Assembly: GCA_021784555.1 (NCBI GenBank)
Contig: JAJYHY010000003.1
Location: forward strand, 1 to 64,000
DNA from: a bacterium
Lineage (GTDB): Bacteria > Verrucomicrobiota > Verrucomicrobiia > Limisphaerales > UBA8199
DNA: 64,000 nucleotides
Reading direction: 5' to 3'
In this document: one piece after another, positions 42,338-51,354 of the stretch
How the letters are laid out: every line of letters starts with the position of its first letter
How positions within the stretch are numbered: the stretch's first letter is position 1
Program-made: the position numbers and the translations under genes
Notes under the pieces: generated by a model
Database searches by the model: none
Seen by the model: only the letters and a program-made list of their open reading frames with translations
What the model was told of the DNA's origin: nothing

Positions 42338-43159
42338 TCAGGCCGATTTAGGGGCTCCGAATTGCTTGCTGAGTGCTGCCATCACCTCTGTCCGACGGCG
42401 CCAGGCCTCTCGTCCCAGGTAGCCCGGCGGCAGAATCCGTTCGGGCAAGAGCGGGTCCCGGTCCATGGCTGCCAGCCAACCGGCTCGCTCGGTGGCCACC
42501 CAGAACTGGAGCGCCTGCGCGTGCGTCTTGCTCTGCGGAGACTTGGCGGGCATTTCCCGTAGTATGCGCGCATGCTCCGTATAGCAAGCGCTGATCATCT
42601 CCCAATTCCAGGCACTAGACACAATTTGGGCGTCGGATTCATCGCCGCATGGCCGCCCGTCAAACAGAAGAAGTGACTGCACGTTGGTCCGTCCCTCCGC
42701 AAGGATCTGCCGCTGCTCGGTGACCGGGTCGGGCGTGATCCACACGCTGCCCTGCAGGCATCCGAAGTGTCTGTTCCGCAAGTATCGGCGCAACCACTTG
42801 CGCTCGGTATTCCGGGACATCGGAATGTCGAACAGAACCAACCGCCACCGCCCGTCCCAAGCGCGTGACCACCAGGTTTGCGGATCTCGCCCGCCTAAGG
42901 CATGCAACCGACCTGCTTCGGTAAGCCGATAGAGCCGGTCCTTCGCCGCCTCGGGCGATCTCTCTACCAAGCTCTGCCGTTCGAGCTTGGCCAACTCGTC
43001 CCCAAAGCCATTGCGGTAAGCCCAGCTCTCGAAGGAATCCGTCAGGTTTCTGAACGTGGGATGCATAAACGGATCCGCCGCCCAGAGGAGGAAGTAGAGA
43101 AACTCTTCGGTTCTGGCTCTCATGACAGTGAAACTGACAAGAACTCGGAGAAAAGACAA
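42338..43159 (-). CDS. PaaX-family transcriptional regulator-like protein (alternative start 43123)
   Basis: Winged-helix N-terminus; WDGRWRLVLFDIPMSRNTERKWLRRYLRNRHFGCLQGSVWITPDP typical of the Cas2-like central domain of PaaX. Confidence 0.75.
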   Translation of the reverse strand: MSFLRVLVSFTVMRARTEEFLYFLLWAADPFMHPTFRNLTDSFESWAYRNGFGDELAKLERQSLVERSPEAAKDRLYRLTEAGRLHALGGRDPQTWWSRAWDGRWRLVLFDIPMSRNTERKWLRRYLRNRHFGCLQGSVWITPDPVTEQRQILAEGRTNVQSLLLFDGRPCGDESDAQIVSSAWNWEMISACYTEHARILREMPAKSPQSKTHAQALQFWVATERAGWLAAMDRDPLLPERILPPGYLGREAWRRRTEVMAALSKQFGAPKSA

Positions 43160-43169
43160 GGCCAGACTT

Positions 43170-43187
43170 ATGCCCCACCTGGGACAT
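43170..43187. repeat. Palindrome copy 3 upstream of the PaaX-like gene
   Basis: ATGCCCCACCTGGGACAT, one mismatch to copies 1, 2 and 4. Confidence 0.75.
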
Positions 43188-43284
43188 CGGATTGGTCAGG
43201 CTCCCAGATTCTCAGGGGTGCTCAACGAGTGCCTGCACTTACTATTGCCGAACCCCGGACCTCATCTCGAATTCCAGACTTCAA

Positions 43285-43878
43285 TCACGGCGGTTCCGAA
43301 ACCGGTCGCGAGACATGCGGCGTGTTAGGTCCGGACCTCCGCGGCGACCGGATTCTCGGCATGAGCCGCGCCATGGCCAGGGCGGTGCGGGCCGCTTCGG
43401 CGCCGCGGTTGTGAGTCTTGCCGAGGCAGCGGGCGCGGGCCTGCTCCTCGTTTTCGAGCAGGAGGACTTCATGGATGACGGGTACCTCGTAGCGGAGTTG
43501 GATCTCCATCAGGGCGCGGCTGACCGCCTCGCCGATGTGCGCGGCGTGAACGGTCTCGCCCCGCAGAATGACGCCCAGGCAGATGATGGCGCCGAGATTC
43601 GGCATGGAGGGCGGGGGTGAGCGGCGGCGGGTGTGGTTGTGCGGCGCGGAATGACCTGCCGGTTCCGAGGCTTCTCGAGCCAGGCACGCTGCCACCAACG
43701 GAATCTCATAGGCGCCAGGCACCTTAACGACGCGAATCCTGCGGGCGCCGGCGCGCTTCAGCTCGGCCCTGGCCGCGCGCACCATGGCCTCCACGTAGCG
43801 CGCATTGTATTCCGAGGCGACGACGGCAAAGGACTCAGCACCGGCCTGGAGGACGGTCTTGGCGATGGGTGTCAACAT
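43285..43878 (-). CDS. ribH: 6,7-dimethyl-8-ribityllumazine synthase (in-frame extension to 44175 possible)
   Basis: VVASEYNARYVEAMVRAARAEL, VKVPGAYEIPLVA, LGVILRGETVHAAHIGEAVSRALMEIQL. Confidence 0.88.
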   Translation of the reverse strand: MLTPIAKTVLQAGAESFAVVASEYNARYVEAMVRAARAELKRAGARRIRVVKVPGAYEIPLVAACLAREASEPAGHSAPHNHTRRRSPPPSMPNLGAIICLGVILRGETVHAAHIGEAVSRALMEIQLRYEVPVIHEVLLLENEEQARARCLGKTHNRGAEAARTALAMARLMPRIRSPRRSGPNTPHVSRPVSEPP

Positions 43879-43880
43879 AC

Positions 43881-44048
43881 TGGAGTGATGAAGTAATGGA
43901 GTGATGGAGTAATGAAGTAATGGAGTAATGAAGTAATGGAGTGATGGAGTAATGGAGTGATGGAGTAATGGAGTGATGGAGTAATGGAGTGATGGAGTAA
44001 TGGAGTGATGGAGTGATGGAGTAATGGAGTGATGAAGTAATGGAGTGA
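43881..44048. repeat. 21 tandem octamers, consensus TGGAGTRA
   Basis: Parsed unit by unit; period exactly 8 bp over 168 bp. Confidence 0.97.
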
Positions 44049-44174
44049 TAGAACGGTGGAGCGACGGGGTGCGTGGTGTGTTGGCATAGCAATCCATCAC
44101 TCCACCGCTCCACCACTCCAGTACCCCCAGAGAATTACATCGCTGTGTATAGGTCTCATTGGGCGTGGTTGGCA

Positions 44175-45374
44175 TCACAGGAGGTGGCCCAGTTTTTCGC
44201 GCTTGGTCTTCAGGTAATTGGCGTTGTGAGGATTGGGATGGATGCGGATGGGGACCTGCTCGACGATCTTCAGGCCGTAGCCGTCCAGGCCCACGACCTT
44301 CCGTGGATTGTTGGTCAGCAACCGGATCGTCCTCAGGCCGAGGTCAGCCAAAATCTGCGCGCCAAGGCCGTACTCGCGCAGGTCCATGTCGAAGCCGAGC
44401 TTTTGGTTGGCCTCGACGGTGTCGTAGCCTTGTTCCTGGAGTTTATAGGCCTTGATCTTCGGGGCCAGCCCGATACCGCGCCCTTCCTGGCGCATATAGA
44501 CGATGACGCCGCACCCGGCGGCGGCGACCTGGCGCATGGCCTCGCGCAATTGCGGCCCGCAATCGCACCGGTAGGAGCCGAAAACGTCGCCGGTGAGGCA
44601 TTCGCTGTGGACGCGGACCAGAACGTTGGATTGCGATGAGGGGTCGCCGCAGACCAAGGCCAGGTGGTGCTGCGAATCGAGCTTGGAGCGGTAAAGGTAC
44701 AGGTTGAAATCCCCATACTCGGTTGGCAGCTTCACAATTTCAACGCGCTCAATGAGCTTTTCCCGCGTCCGACGGAACTGGATGAGATCGGCGATGGTGC
44801 AAATCTTCAGACCGTGACGGACGGCGAACTGGAACAACTCCGGCAGCCGGGCCATCGAGCCGTCGTCGCTCATGATCTCGCAAATGACGCCGATGGGACG
44901 GCAACCGCCCAGCCGCACCAAATCGAGCGCCGCTTCCGTGTGGCCCGCGCGCTGCAGAACCCCACCAGGTCGCGCCCGGAGGGGAAAGACATGGCCGGGC
45001 TGGACGAGGCTCTCGGGCACCGCGGTTGGGTCCGCCATGACGCGGATGGTCTCGGCCCGGTCCGCCGCGCTGATACCAGTCGTAATGCCGTGGGCGGCAT
45101 CGACGCTGACCTGGAAATCGGTCTTGAAGGTCTCGCGGTTTTGGCGGACCATGCGCTCGATGCCAAGTTGCTGGAGCCGCTCGGAGGTCGTTGGGACGCA
45201 CACCAGGCCGCGCCCGTGCTTGGTCATGAAATTAATCGCCTCCGCCGTGACGTGCTGGCCGGCGAGGATCAGGTCCCCCTCATTCTCGCGGTCGGCATCA
45301 TCCACGACGATCACCATCTTGCCTTTCTGCAAATCCAACACGACAGACTCGATGGAATTGAACTGCTCAGTCAT
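44175..45374 (-). CDS. ribBA: Bifunctional DHBP synthase / GTP cyclohydrolase II-type protein
   Basis: DDADRENEGDLILAGQHVTAEAINFMTKHGRGLVC; VRVHSECLTGDVFGSYRCDCGPQL; RQEGRGIGL. Confidence 0.93.
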   Translation of the reverse strand: MTEQFNSIESVVLDLQKGKMVIVVDDADRENEGDLILAGQHVTAEAINFMTKHGRGLVCVPTTSERLQQLGIERMVRQNRETFKTDFQVSVDAAHGITTGISAADRAETIRVMADPTAVPESLVQPGHVFPLRARPGGVLQRAGHTEAALDLVRLGGCRPIGVICEIMSDDGSMARLPELFQFAVRHGLKICTIADLIQFRRTREKLIERVEIVKLPTEYGDFNLYLYRSKLDSQHHLALVCGDPSSQSNVLVRVHSECLTGDVFGSYRCDCGPQLREAMRQVAAAGCGVIVYMRQEGRGIGLAPKIKAYKLQEQGYDTVEANQKLGFDMDLREYGLGAQILADLGLRTIRLLTNNPRKVVGLDGYGLKIVEQVPIRIHPNPHNANYLKTKREKLGHLL

Positions 45375-45437
45375 AAGCTGTTCACAGCGTAGCCGTTCGC
45401 GGGCCAAAACGCAGCTTAAGAAGGGAGATTTTTTTCA

Positions 45438-45557
45438 AGCAGTTCTCAGTTTGCGGAATCCGCGCGGTTTGGTGTCCACCCTTTAGGGTGCAAGAGCCCG
45501 CAGACACGCTAAAGCGTGGACAGCAAACGTGAGCGACGTGCGAGAATGAGAACTGCT
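45438..45557. repeat. MITE-like ~120-bp element with 11-bp terminal inverted repeats
   Basis: AGCAGTTCTCA (45438-45448) and TGAGAACTGCT (45547-45557). Confidence 0.65.
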
Positions 45558-45586
45558 GATTCTTTTTCGACTCGGCTGGACTTGTT

Positions 45587-45612
45587 TGAGCACACCTTGC
45601 AAGGTGTGCTCA
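45587..45612. repeat. Perfect 26-bp palindrome
   Basis: TGAGCACACCTTGCAAGGTGTGCTCA. Confidence 0.9.
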
Positions 45613-45749
45613 TGGCTCCTGGCGCTCCTCGTTAAGCCACCCTCTGGCGCATGTCCCGTGTCATGGCCAGCCGCACCCGCCTGCGCCCGCTCTGGGGGAT
45701 GACCCCCGGCCTTGATATTTCCCTGCTTTGGCGGCAGCATTTGCTCCTG

Positions 45750-47954
45750 ATGAACTTCACAGAGCATGTTCGTATCCCGGCTATCATCCTCGCCGCGCTT
45801 GTAGGAACCGCGCTGCGGGCCGAGTCCCAATCCAGTGACACCCACCCGCCATTGAACCTGACCTATCCCCCAGCCCACCGAGATGCAACGGTCGATACCT
45901 ATTTCGGCGTCAAGGTCCCCGCCCCCTATCAGTGGATGGAAGATCTCGACAGTCCGGCGGTCAAAGAGTGGGTTGAGCAAGAGAACGACCTGACGTTTTC
46001 TTGTCTGGATAAAATCCCGATCCGGGGCTGGATAAAGGAGCGGCTGACACGCCTGTGGAATTACGCGCGGGAGAGCACGCCGGACCAGGTTGAGGGCGGG
46101 CGGATTTTCTTCAGCAAGAACTCCGGCCTTCAGAACCAGTCGGTGGTTTATGTCCAGAACTCCCCGGAGGCGGCTGCGCGCGAGTTGCTGGACCCCAACG
46201 CCCTGTCTCCCAACGGCTCCATTGCGTTGCTTGGGTACGAGCCTTCTCCTCATGGCGTGTACCTCGCTTACAACCTCTCCCAAGGCGGTTCGGACTGGCT
46301 GACCATCCATGTCCGGGACGTAGCCACCGGCAAGGACCTGCCTGACACGATCCGCTGGGTGAAGTTCTCCGGGGTAGCCTGGACCGAGGATGGGAAGGGC
46401 TTCTTCTATTCACGCTATCCGGCGCCTCCGCCCGGCAAGGCTATCAGCGAACAGGTCATCCACCAGAAACTCTATTACCACCGGCTTGGAACCGAGCAGA
46501 GCTCCGACACCCTCATTTACCAGCGACCGGACCTGCCTGAGTGGATCGTTGGCGGGAGTGTCAGTGAGGATGGCCGCTACCTGTTCATCTACCTGGAGAA
46601 TGGGACGGCGCCGCAGAACGAACTCTTCTACGTGGACCTGGGCGACCCGCAACACCCCTCGGTCTCCAATGCCGTGAGGCCGCTCTATACGAAAAACGAC
46701 GCCCAATACAGCGTTGTGGGCCATGAAGGCGGCACGCTCTTCATCCAGACCACGCTCGACGCGCCCAAGGGCCGGATCGTGGCGGCGAGCTTCGAGGAGC
46801 CCGCCCCCGCGCACTGGCGCGTTCTCGTGCCCGAAGGCGAGGGCGTGATTCAGGGCGCGGCGATGGCCGGCGGGCGGATCCTGGTTGATTACGAGGTGAT
46901 TGCCAAGAGCCGGCTCTCGCTCTTTTCGACCAATGGGAATTCGGAAGGCAGGATCGCCTTGCCAACCCTCGGCTCGGTCGCCGGCATCTCCGCTCGCAAT
47001 GATTCCCAAACGGTCTATTACGGATTCACCTCTTTCCTGTACCCAGCCTCGGTGTACCGGCGCAACCTCCAGGACGGCCAGACCAGCGTGTTCTTTGAAC
47101 CAAGGCTCGATTTCGACCCATCGCCTTATGAGGTCAAACAGGTCTTTTACCCATCGAAGGACGGGACCATGATCCCGATGTTCCTCGTGGCCAGGAAACA
47201 CCTTGAGCGCGATGGCAACAATCCGACCATCCTCTACGGCTATGGTGGTTTCGACATCACGATTACCCCAGGCTTCAACCCCATGCTGCCCGTTTGGCTG
47301 GAGTCGGGCGGTGTCTATGCCGTCGCCAACCTGCGCGGGGGCGGCACTTATGGGGAAGAATGGCACCAGGCGGGCATGCTGGGAAACAAACAGAATGTCT
47401 TTGACGATTTCGCCTGGGCGGCCAAATACCTGATCGCCCAAAAATTCACCTCTTCGCGCCGGCTGGGAATCCAGGGTTATTCCAACGGCGGATTGCTCAT
47501 CGGGGCGAGCATCACGCAGCATCCGGAGTTGTTCGGGGCGGCTTACGCCGGCGCCGGCGTCCTGGATATGCTCCGCTACCAGCGGTTCTCCGGCGGGGCG
47601 CTCTGGGCGCCGGAGTACGGCGCCTCGAACAACGAAAAGGCCTTCCACTGGCTCTACGCCTACTCGCCTCTGGCCAATCTCAAGAAGGGCACTTGCTACC
47701 CTCCCACCATCATCACTACCGCCGACCACGATGACCGGGTTGTGCCCAGCCATTCGTACAAGTTCACCGCCGCGCTGCAGCACGACCAGGGATGCGACAA
47801 TCCAGTCATCATCCGCGTGGAGACCAAGACCAGCCACGGCTATATGCCGACCGATAAGCGCATTGCCCAGACCGCCGACGTTTTGGCCTTTGAGGCCTAC
47901 AATCTTGGAGTCAACGAGCCACCGGAGGCACACAGGGCGGGTGCGCCACGCTAG
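45750..47954 (+). CDS. Prolyl oligopeptidase family serine peptidase (S9A)
   Basis: YQWMEDLDSPAVKEWVEQEN; NLRGGGTYGEEWHQAG; IQGYSNGGLLIGA; DHDDRVVPSHSYKF. Confidence 0.93.
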   Translation: MNFTEHVRIPAIILAALVGTALRAESQSSDTHPPLNLTYPPAHRDATVDTYFGVKVPAPYQWMEDLDSPAVKEWVEQENDLTFSCLDKIPIRGWIKERLTRLWNYARESTPDQVEGGRIFFSKNSGLQNQSVVYVQNSPEAAARELLDPNALSPNGSIALLGYEPSPHGVYLAYNLSQGGSDWLTIHVRDVATGKDLPDTIRWVKFSGVAWTEDGKGFFYSRYPAPPPGKAISEQVIHQKLYYHRLGTEQSSDTLIYQRPDLPEWIVGGSVSEDGRYLFIYLENGTAPQNELFYVDLGDPQHPSVSNAVRPLYTKNDAQYSVVGHEGGTLFIQTTLDAPKGRIVAASFEEPAPAHWRVLVPEGEGVIQGAAMAGGRILVDYEVIAKSRLSLFSTNGNSEGRIALPTLGSVAGISARNDSQTVYYGFTSFLYPASVYRRNLQDGQTSVFFEPRLDFDPSPYEVKQVFYPSKDGTMIPMFLVARKHLERDGNNPTILYGYGGFDITITPGFNPMLPVWLESGGVYAVANLRGGGTYGEEWHQAGMLGNKQNVFDDFAWAAKYLIAQKFTSSRRLGIQGYSNGGLLIGASITQHPELFGAAYAGAGVLDMLRYQRFSGGALWAPEYGASNNEKAFHWLYAYSPLANLKKGTCYPPTIITTADHDDRVVPSHSYKFTAALQHDQGCDNPVIIRVETKTSHGYMPTDKRIAQTADVLAFEAYNLGVNEPPEAHRAGAPR

Positions 47955-47984
47955 ATCGCTTGGTCATTGCTTTGCATTGTTGGC

Positions 47985-50234
47985 CTAATGTGTCAGCCGC
48001 GTAACCATCGCGTAGAGGATCAGCACCAGCAAGGCAACTCCCAAACCGAAAAAGGTGTAGCCAAACGTGCGAGCAATACTCTTCCAGCGCAGCCACTCGT
48101 CTTGAATCCGGACGTTGTCGAGCCGTCTTTCCTTGATCAGGCGCTCGTACCAGCGGCGGCGTTCGTGCAGCATCTCGTTCTTGGAGATTCGGCCCGAGAA
48201 GATGACGGTATCCATGGGGAACTTCTCAATACGGAAGTGTGTATTGAAGAAGTGGATGGAGAAGATGAAACCGGCGGCCAGGAGCGCCTCGTCGGAATGA
48301 ACGACCAGGGCGATGTTGATGAACCAGCCGGGCAGGAAGCGGGTAAAGAACGTGGGGAACCACATGATCAACCCGGAGGCGCCAATGATAAACACGCCCC
48401 AAAACACGGCAAAGTAGTCGAACTTTTCCCAATAGGTCCAACGTCCGAATTGGGGTCTGGGGCCCTTGCCGAAGAACCACTTGTTGTGGGCGACAAAGTC
48501 GCGCCAGTCCTGGAGGGTGGGCAGCATGGAATCCGGGCCGAAAAGGGCGTTCCAGAGGCGCTGGAGTTGGAAGCGACCCGTCTCGGGGTCGCGTAGCTTC
48601 AACCGCCCACGCCAGGCCTTGCCGGCCAGGGAAGCCAGGTGAAGGCCGAAATAGAGAAAGGTGACGATGGCCCCGAGCCGGTGCAGCGCGCGGGCGGTAT
48701 CCGGGCCGCCAATGAGATGGAACATCACGTGCGCCCAGCGCGTATAGTAGAACTTGAGGGGCATGCCGGTGGCGACCAGGAGCAGGAAACTGGTCACTAC
48801 CAGGAAATGAAGGAATCGCTCGAAGGGAGCGAAACGGGTAAACCATTCGTCGCCCGTTTGCACGCTGGTCTTCGCCTCGCGGAACTGCTTGGAGTCAGTC
48901 CAGTAAAGATAACCCGTGCGGAAGAGCCAGGAGAGGGTATGTCCGCCGAAGAAAGCGAAGACGCCGACCAGCAGGCTGGTCATGAAAATGAACGTCCAGT
49001 GCAGCGCCGGATAGTTCTTGGCATCCAGCGGATCGGCATGGGGTTCGTAGGACGTGAAACCGATCGTGGCGCCGGGATGGCATTTCTGGCAGGTCTCCAG
49101 GATATGCGCCTTGGACAGGCGAGACCGAGGGTCGGAAGGAGGCAGGACATCGTGGTAGCCATGGCAGTCGTAACAGGCGGCGACCTCGGGCGCGACATTG
49201 GGTTTGCCCAAGGCCATGGCCTTGCCGTGGTAGGTCTCGTCGTAGTGCTTCAACCGGTCCTGGTGGCATTTGCCGCAACGCTGGTCGCTGAGCCTCTTGA
49301 AGTTGCCGCCCACCGGTTCCACGATGTTATGGGCGGTGTGGCAATCGATGCAGACCGGGGCGCGAGCGTCGCCTTTGGCCAGGAGCTGGCCGTGGATGCT
49401 CTGGTCATAGGTTTGCGCAACCTTAAGGTGGCACTTGCCGCAGGTCTTGGCGATGTTGAGATGGTTGATGGGCGAATCAGGGTCCACCGGCCGCTTGATG
49501 TTATGAACGCCGTGGCAGTCGTTGCACGAAGGCGCCACAATCAGCCCCATCTGCAATAGCGCCCGCCCGTGAATGCTGTCCATGAACTGCTTGGCCGCGT
49601 TGGGATACTTGATCTCGTATTCCTTGGTCAGCCCCGGATTGCTGTGGCACTTGGCACAGGTGTATGGCAGGTTCAGCTTGAAGACGGGCGATTGTGGGTT
49701 GGTGACCGGGATGATGCCGTGCGAGCCGTGGCAATCGACGCACGTGGCGGCGGCAGAGGCGCCGCCCCCCAGCTCGTGGCTCACGCCGTGGATGCTGGTG
49801 GCATACTGTTGGCCCTCGCTCTGGTGGCATTTGGCGCAATTGACCGGCTTGGGCTTTACACCGTTGTCCGGATGGTCGCTGGTGATGTCCGAATGGCAGC
49901 TCACGCACAAATTGGTTCGGTGCATCGAGGCGGCCAGTGTGGCGGCATCCACATAGAGCGACACGGCCTTGCCCGCCGAGTTGGTTATGATGAGGGTCTT
50001 GTCCGAGTGGCATTGCAGGCAATCGCTGTTGGAAATGGTGGCCGCGCGCGAGGCGGGGAGCGCCGCCAAAAACAGGCAAACCGCAAAAGCCACTTGCCGC
50101 CAGCGCCTCCCGAAGGTCAGACCCCGGTTAAACCTCGGCCCGAGGCAAATCCCGCCGGAACCGGCGGTCCGGGAATTGAGAGAGATTTCGTTTCGTTCAA
50201 AATTGGGCATTGTGACAGTCATTGCATACATCAT
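47985..50234 (-). CDS. Undecaheme (11 CxxCH) cytochrome c with C-terminal cytochrome b561-type membrane domain
   Basis: 11 CxxCH motifs counted in the N-terminal half; C-terminal TM helices with His residues. Confidence 0.85.
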   Translation of the reverse strand: MMYAMTVTMPNFERNEISLNSRTAGSGGICLGPRFNRGLTFGRRWRQVAFAVCLFLAALPASRAATISNSDCLQCHSDKTLIITNSAGKAVSLYVDAATLAASMHRTNLCVSCHSDITSDHPDNGVKPKPVNCAKCHQSEGQQYATSIHGVSHELGGGASAAATCVDCHGSHGIIPVTNPQSPVFKLNLPYTCAKCHSNPGLTKEYEIKYPNAAKQFMDSIHGRALLQMGLIVAPSCNDCHGVHNIKRPVDPDSPINHLNIAKTCGKCHLKVAQTYDQSIHGQLLAKGDARAPVCIDCHTAHNIVEPVGGNFKRLSDQRCGKCHQDRLKHYDETYHGKAMALGKPNVAPEVAACYDCHGYHDVLPPSDPRSRLSKAHILETCQKCHPGATIGFTSYEPHADPLDAKNYPALHWTFIFMTSLLVGVFAFFGGHTLSWLFRTGYLYWTDSKQFREAKTSVQTGDEWFTRFAPFERFLHFLVVTSFLLLVATGMPLKFYYTRWAHVMFHLIGGPDTARALHRLGAIVTFLYFGLHLASLAGKAWRGRLKLRDPETGRFQLQRLWNALFGPDSMLPTLQDWRDFVAHNKWFFGKGPRPQFGRWTYWEKFDYFAVFWGVFIIGASGLIMWFPTFFTRFLPGWFINIALVVHSDEALLAAGFIFSIHFFNTHFRIEKFPMDTVIFSGRISKNEMLHERRRWYERLIKERRLDNVRIQDEWLRWKSIARTFGYTFFGLGVALLVLILYAMVTRLTH

Positions 50235-50554
50235 CTATATCGCCGCTTGGGCGCCTAACCTGAATATTTCCCAGCGCGGCAACGCCGCAACCAAACATCG
50301 AGAAGCTCCCTGGCAAAAAAATTGGGGCAAAAAAATGTTTCAAAAAGAAAAGAAATTGAGAGAGAGTGATACGCGCGGGTAGGGCGCGCAGTCCTCTGCG
50401 CGCCGCAATACCGCAGGCTGCTGCCGATTGTGCGGACGCCGGCGCGCAGAGGACTGCGCGCCCTGCCTACAGACCGGCGCCGTTTTGTTCGTGACATGAA
50501 ATATTCGGGCTAAGAGGCGGTCCGGTCAGCCTTGGCTGGGCGCCGTCCTCGGGG

Positions 50555-51331
50555 TCAGGGGTGTGCTGCGGAAGGGGCGTGATGACACCGGGCGCAGTTC
50601 GCTCTATCGGAAAGGCTGAATGCTTTTTCTCCGTTGTGGCACGCGCCGCAATACTTTCCCTTTTCAACCATCATAGTGTAGGCAGCCCCGCTTTTCTCCC
50701 CAAAATTCTTGACGATGTTCATGTTGAAGACGCCTGGGTGGCATTCCGTACATCTTAGATGTTCTCTTTCCAGATGGGTTCGGTGACTGAAGACGACCGG
50801 AGACACGCCCTTGGGCGTGAACGAAATGGCACCCGGAAAGTAGCCCTCCTGGATCATCTGCTTCAGCGCCTTTGTCTCGGGCCCCGCCGGGGCAGATTCG
50901 GGCAGATGCTCGTGCCACACCAGCTTTGGTTCGCGCGCGATAGCGGCCGCTTTCGGGGTCGGCACGCTCCTTTCCTCCGGCTTGACCTTTCCCAGCCGCA
51001 CCAGTTGGTCGTACACCTTCTTGCCGATATGGCACCTGGCGCACTGGGTGGTGGTCGAAAAGGCGATGTCGCCGTTATGGCAGACCCCGCAATATTTCTC
51101 ATTGCACAAGCTCTGCATATTGAAGTCGGGCTGTCCCTGCACTTTGAGCGCCTCCACGTCAAAGGTCTTTTCGTGACACCATTCGCACTGCAGGCCGATG
51201 TTCTCGGTATGCGCCTTGTGGCTGAAGAGCACGGCCTTGACCGGTTTCGTATAGTAGATGTCGCCCTGGCCGCTGGCCAGCAAGGGGGCGGTGAGCCAGA
51301 CCATCGCCGCAAACAAGATTTTGTTCTTCAT
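50555..51331 (-). CDS. Hexaheme c7/c3-type cytochrome
   Basis: Six CxxCH motifs (CEWCH, CGVCH, CARCH, CTECH, CGACH, CARCH); signal peptide. Confidence 0.85.
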   Translation of the reverse strand: MKNKILFAAMVWLTAPLLASGQGDIYYTKPVKAVLFSHKAHTENIGLQCEWCHEKTFDVEALKVQGQPDFNMQSLCNEKYCGVCHNGDIAFSTTTQCARCHIGKKVYDQLVRLGKVKPEERSVPTPKAAAIAREPKLVWHEHLPESAPAGPETKALKQMIQEGYFPGAISFTPKGVSPVVFSHRTHLEREHLRCTECHPGVFNMNIVKNFGEKSGAAYTMMVEKGKYCGACHNGEKAFSLSDRANCARCHHAPSAAHP

Positions 51332-51354
51332 CTCAATCGTTCTCATTGGTGCGA

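Noticed and set aside
41931-42422. 163-aa ORF as a real gene
   Set aside because: It is a translation of the dispersed repeat and palindromes (HKKCPTWDI, FTKNVPPGTF) with no coding signature.
42211-43187. CRISPR array with Cas2
   Set aside because: The repeated palindromes are few and irregularly spaced, there is no Cas1, and the protein is better explained as a PaaX-family regulator.
43881-44048. CRISPR array
   Set aside because: Units are 8 bp and contiguous with no spacers; it is a microsatellite-like tandem repeat.
46410-47933. 507-aa minus-strand ORF
   Set aside because: Antisense shadow of the prolyl oligopeptidase gene.
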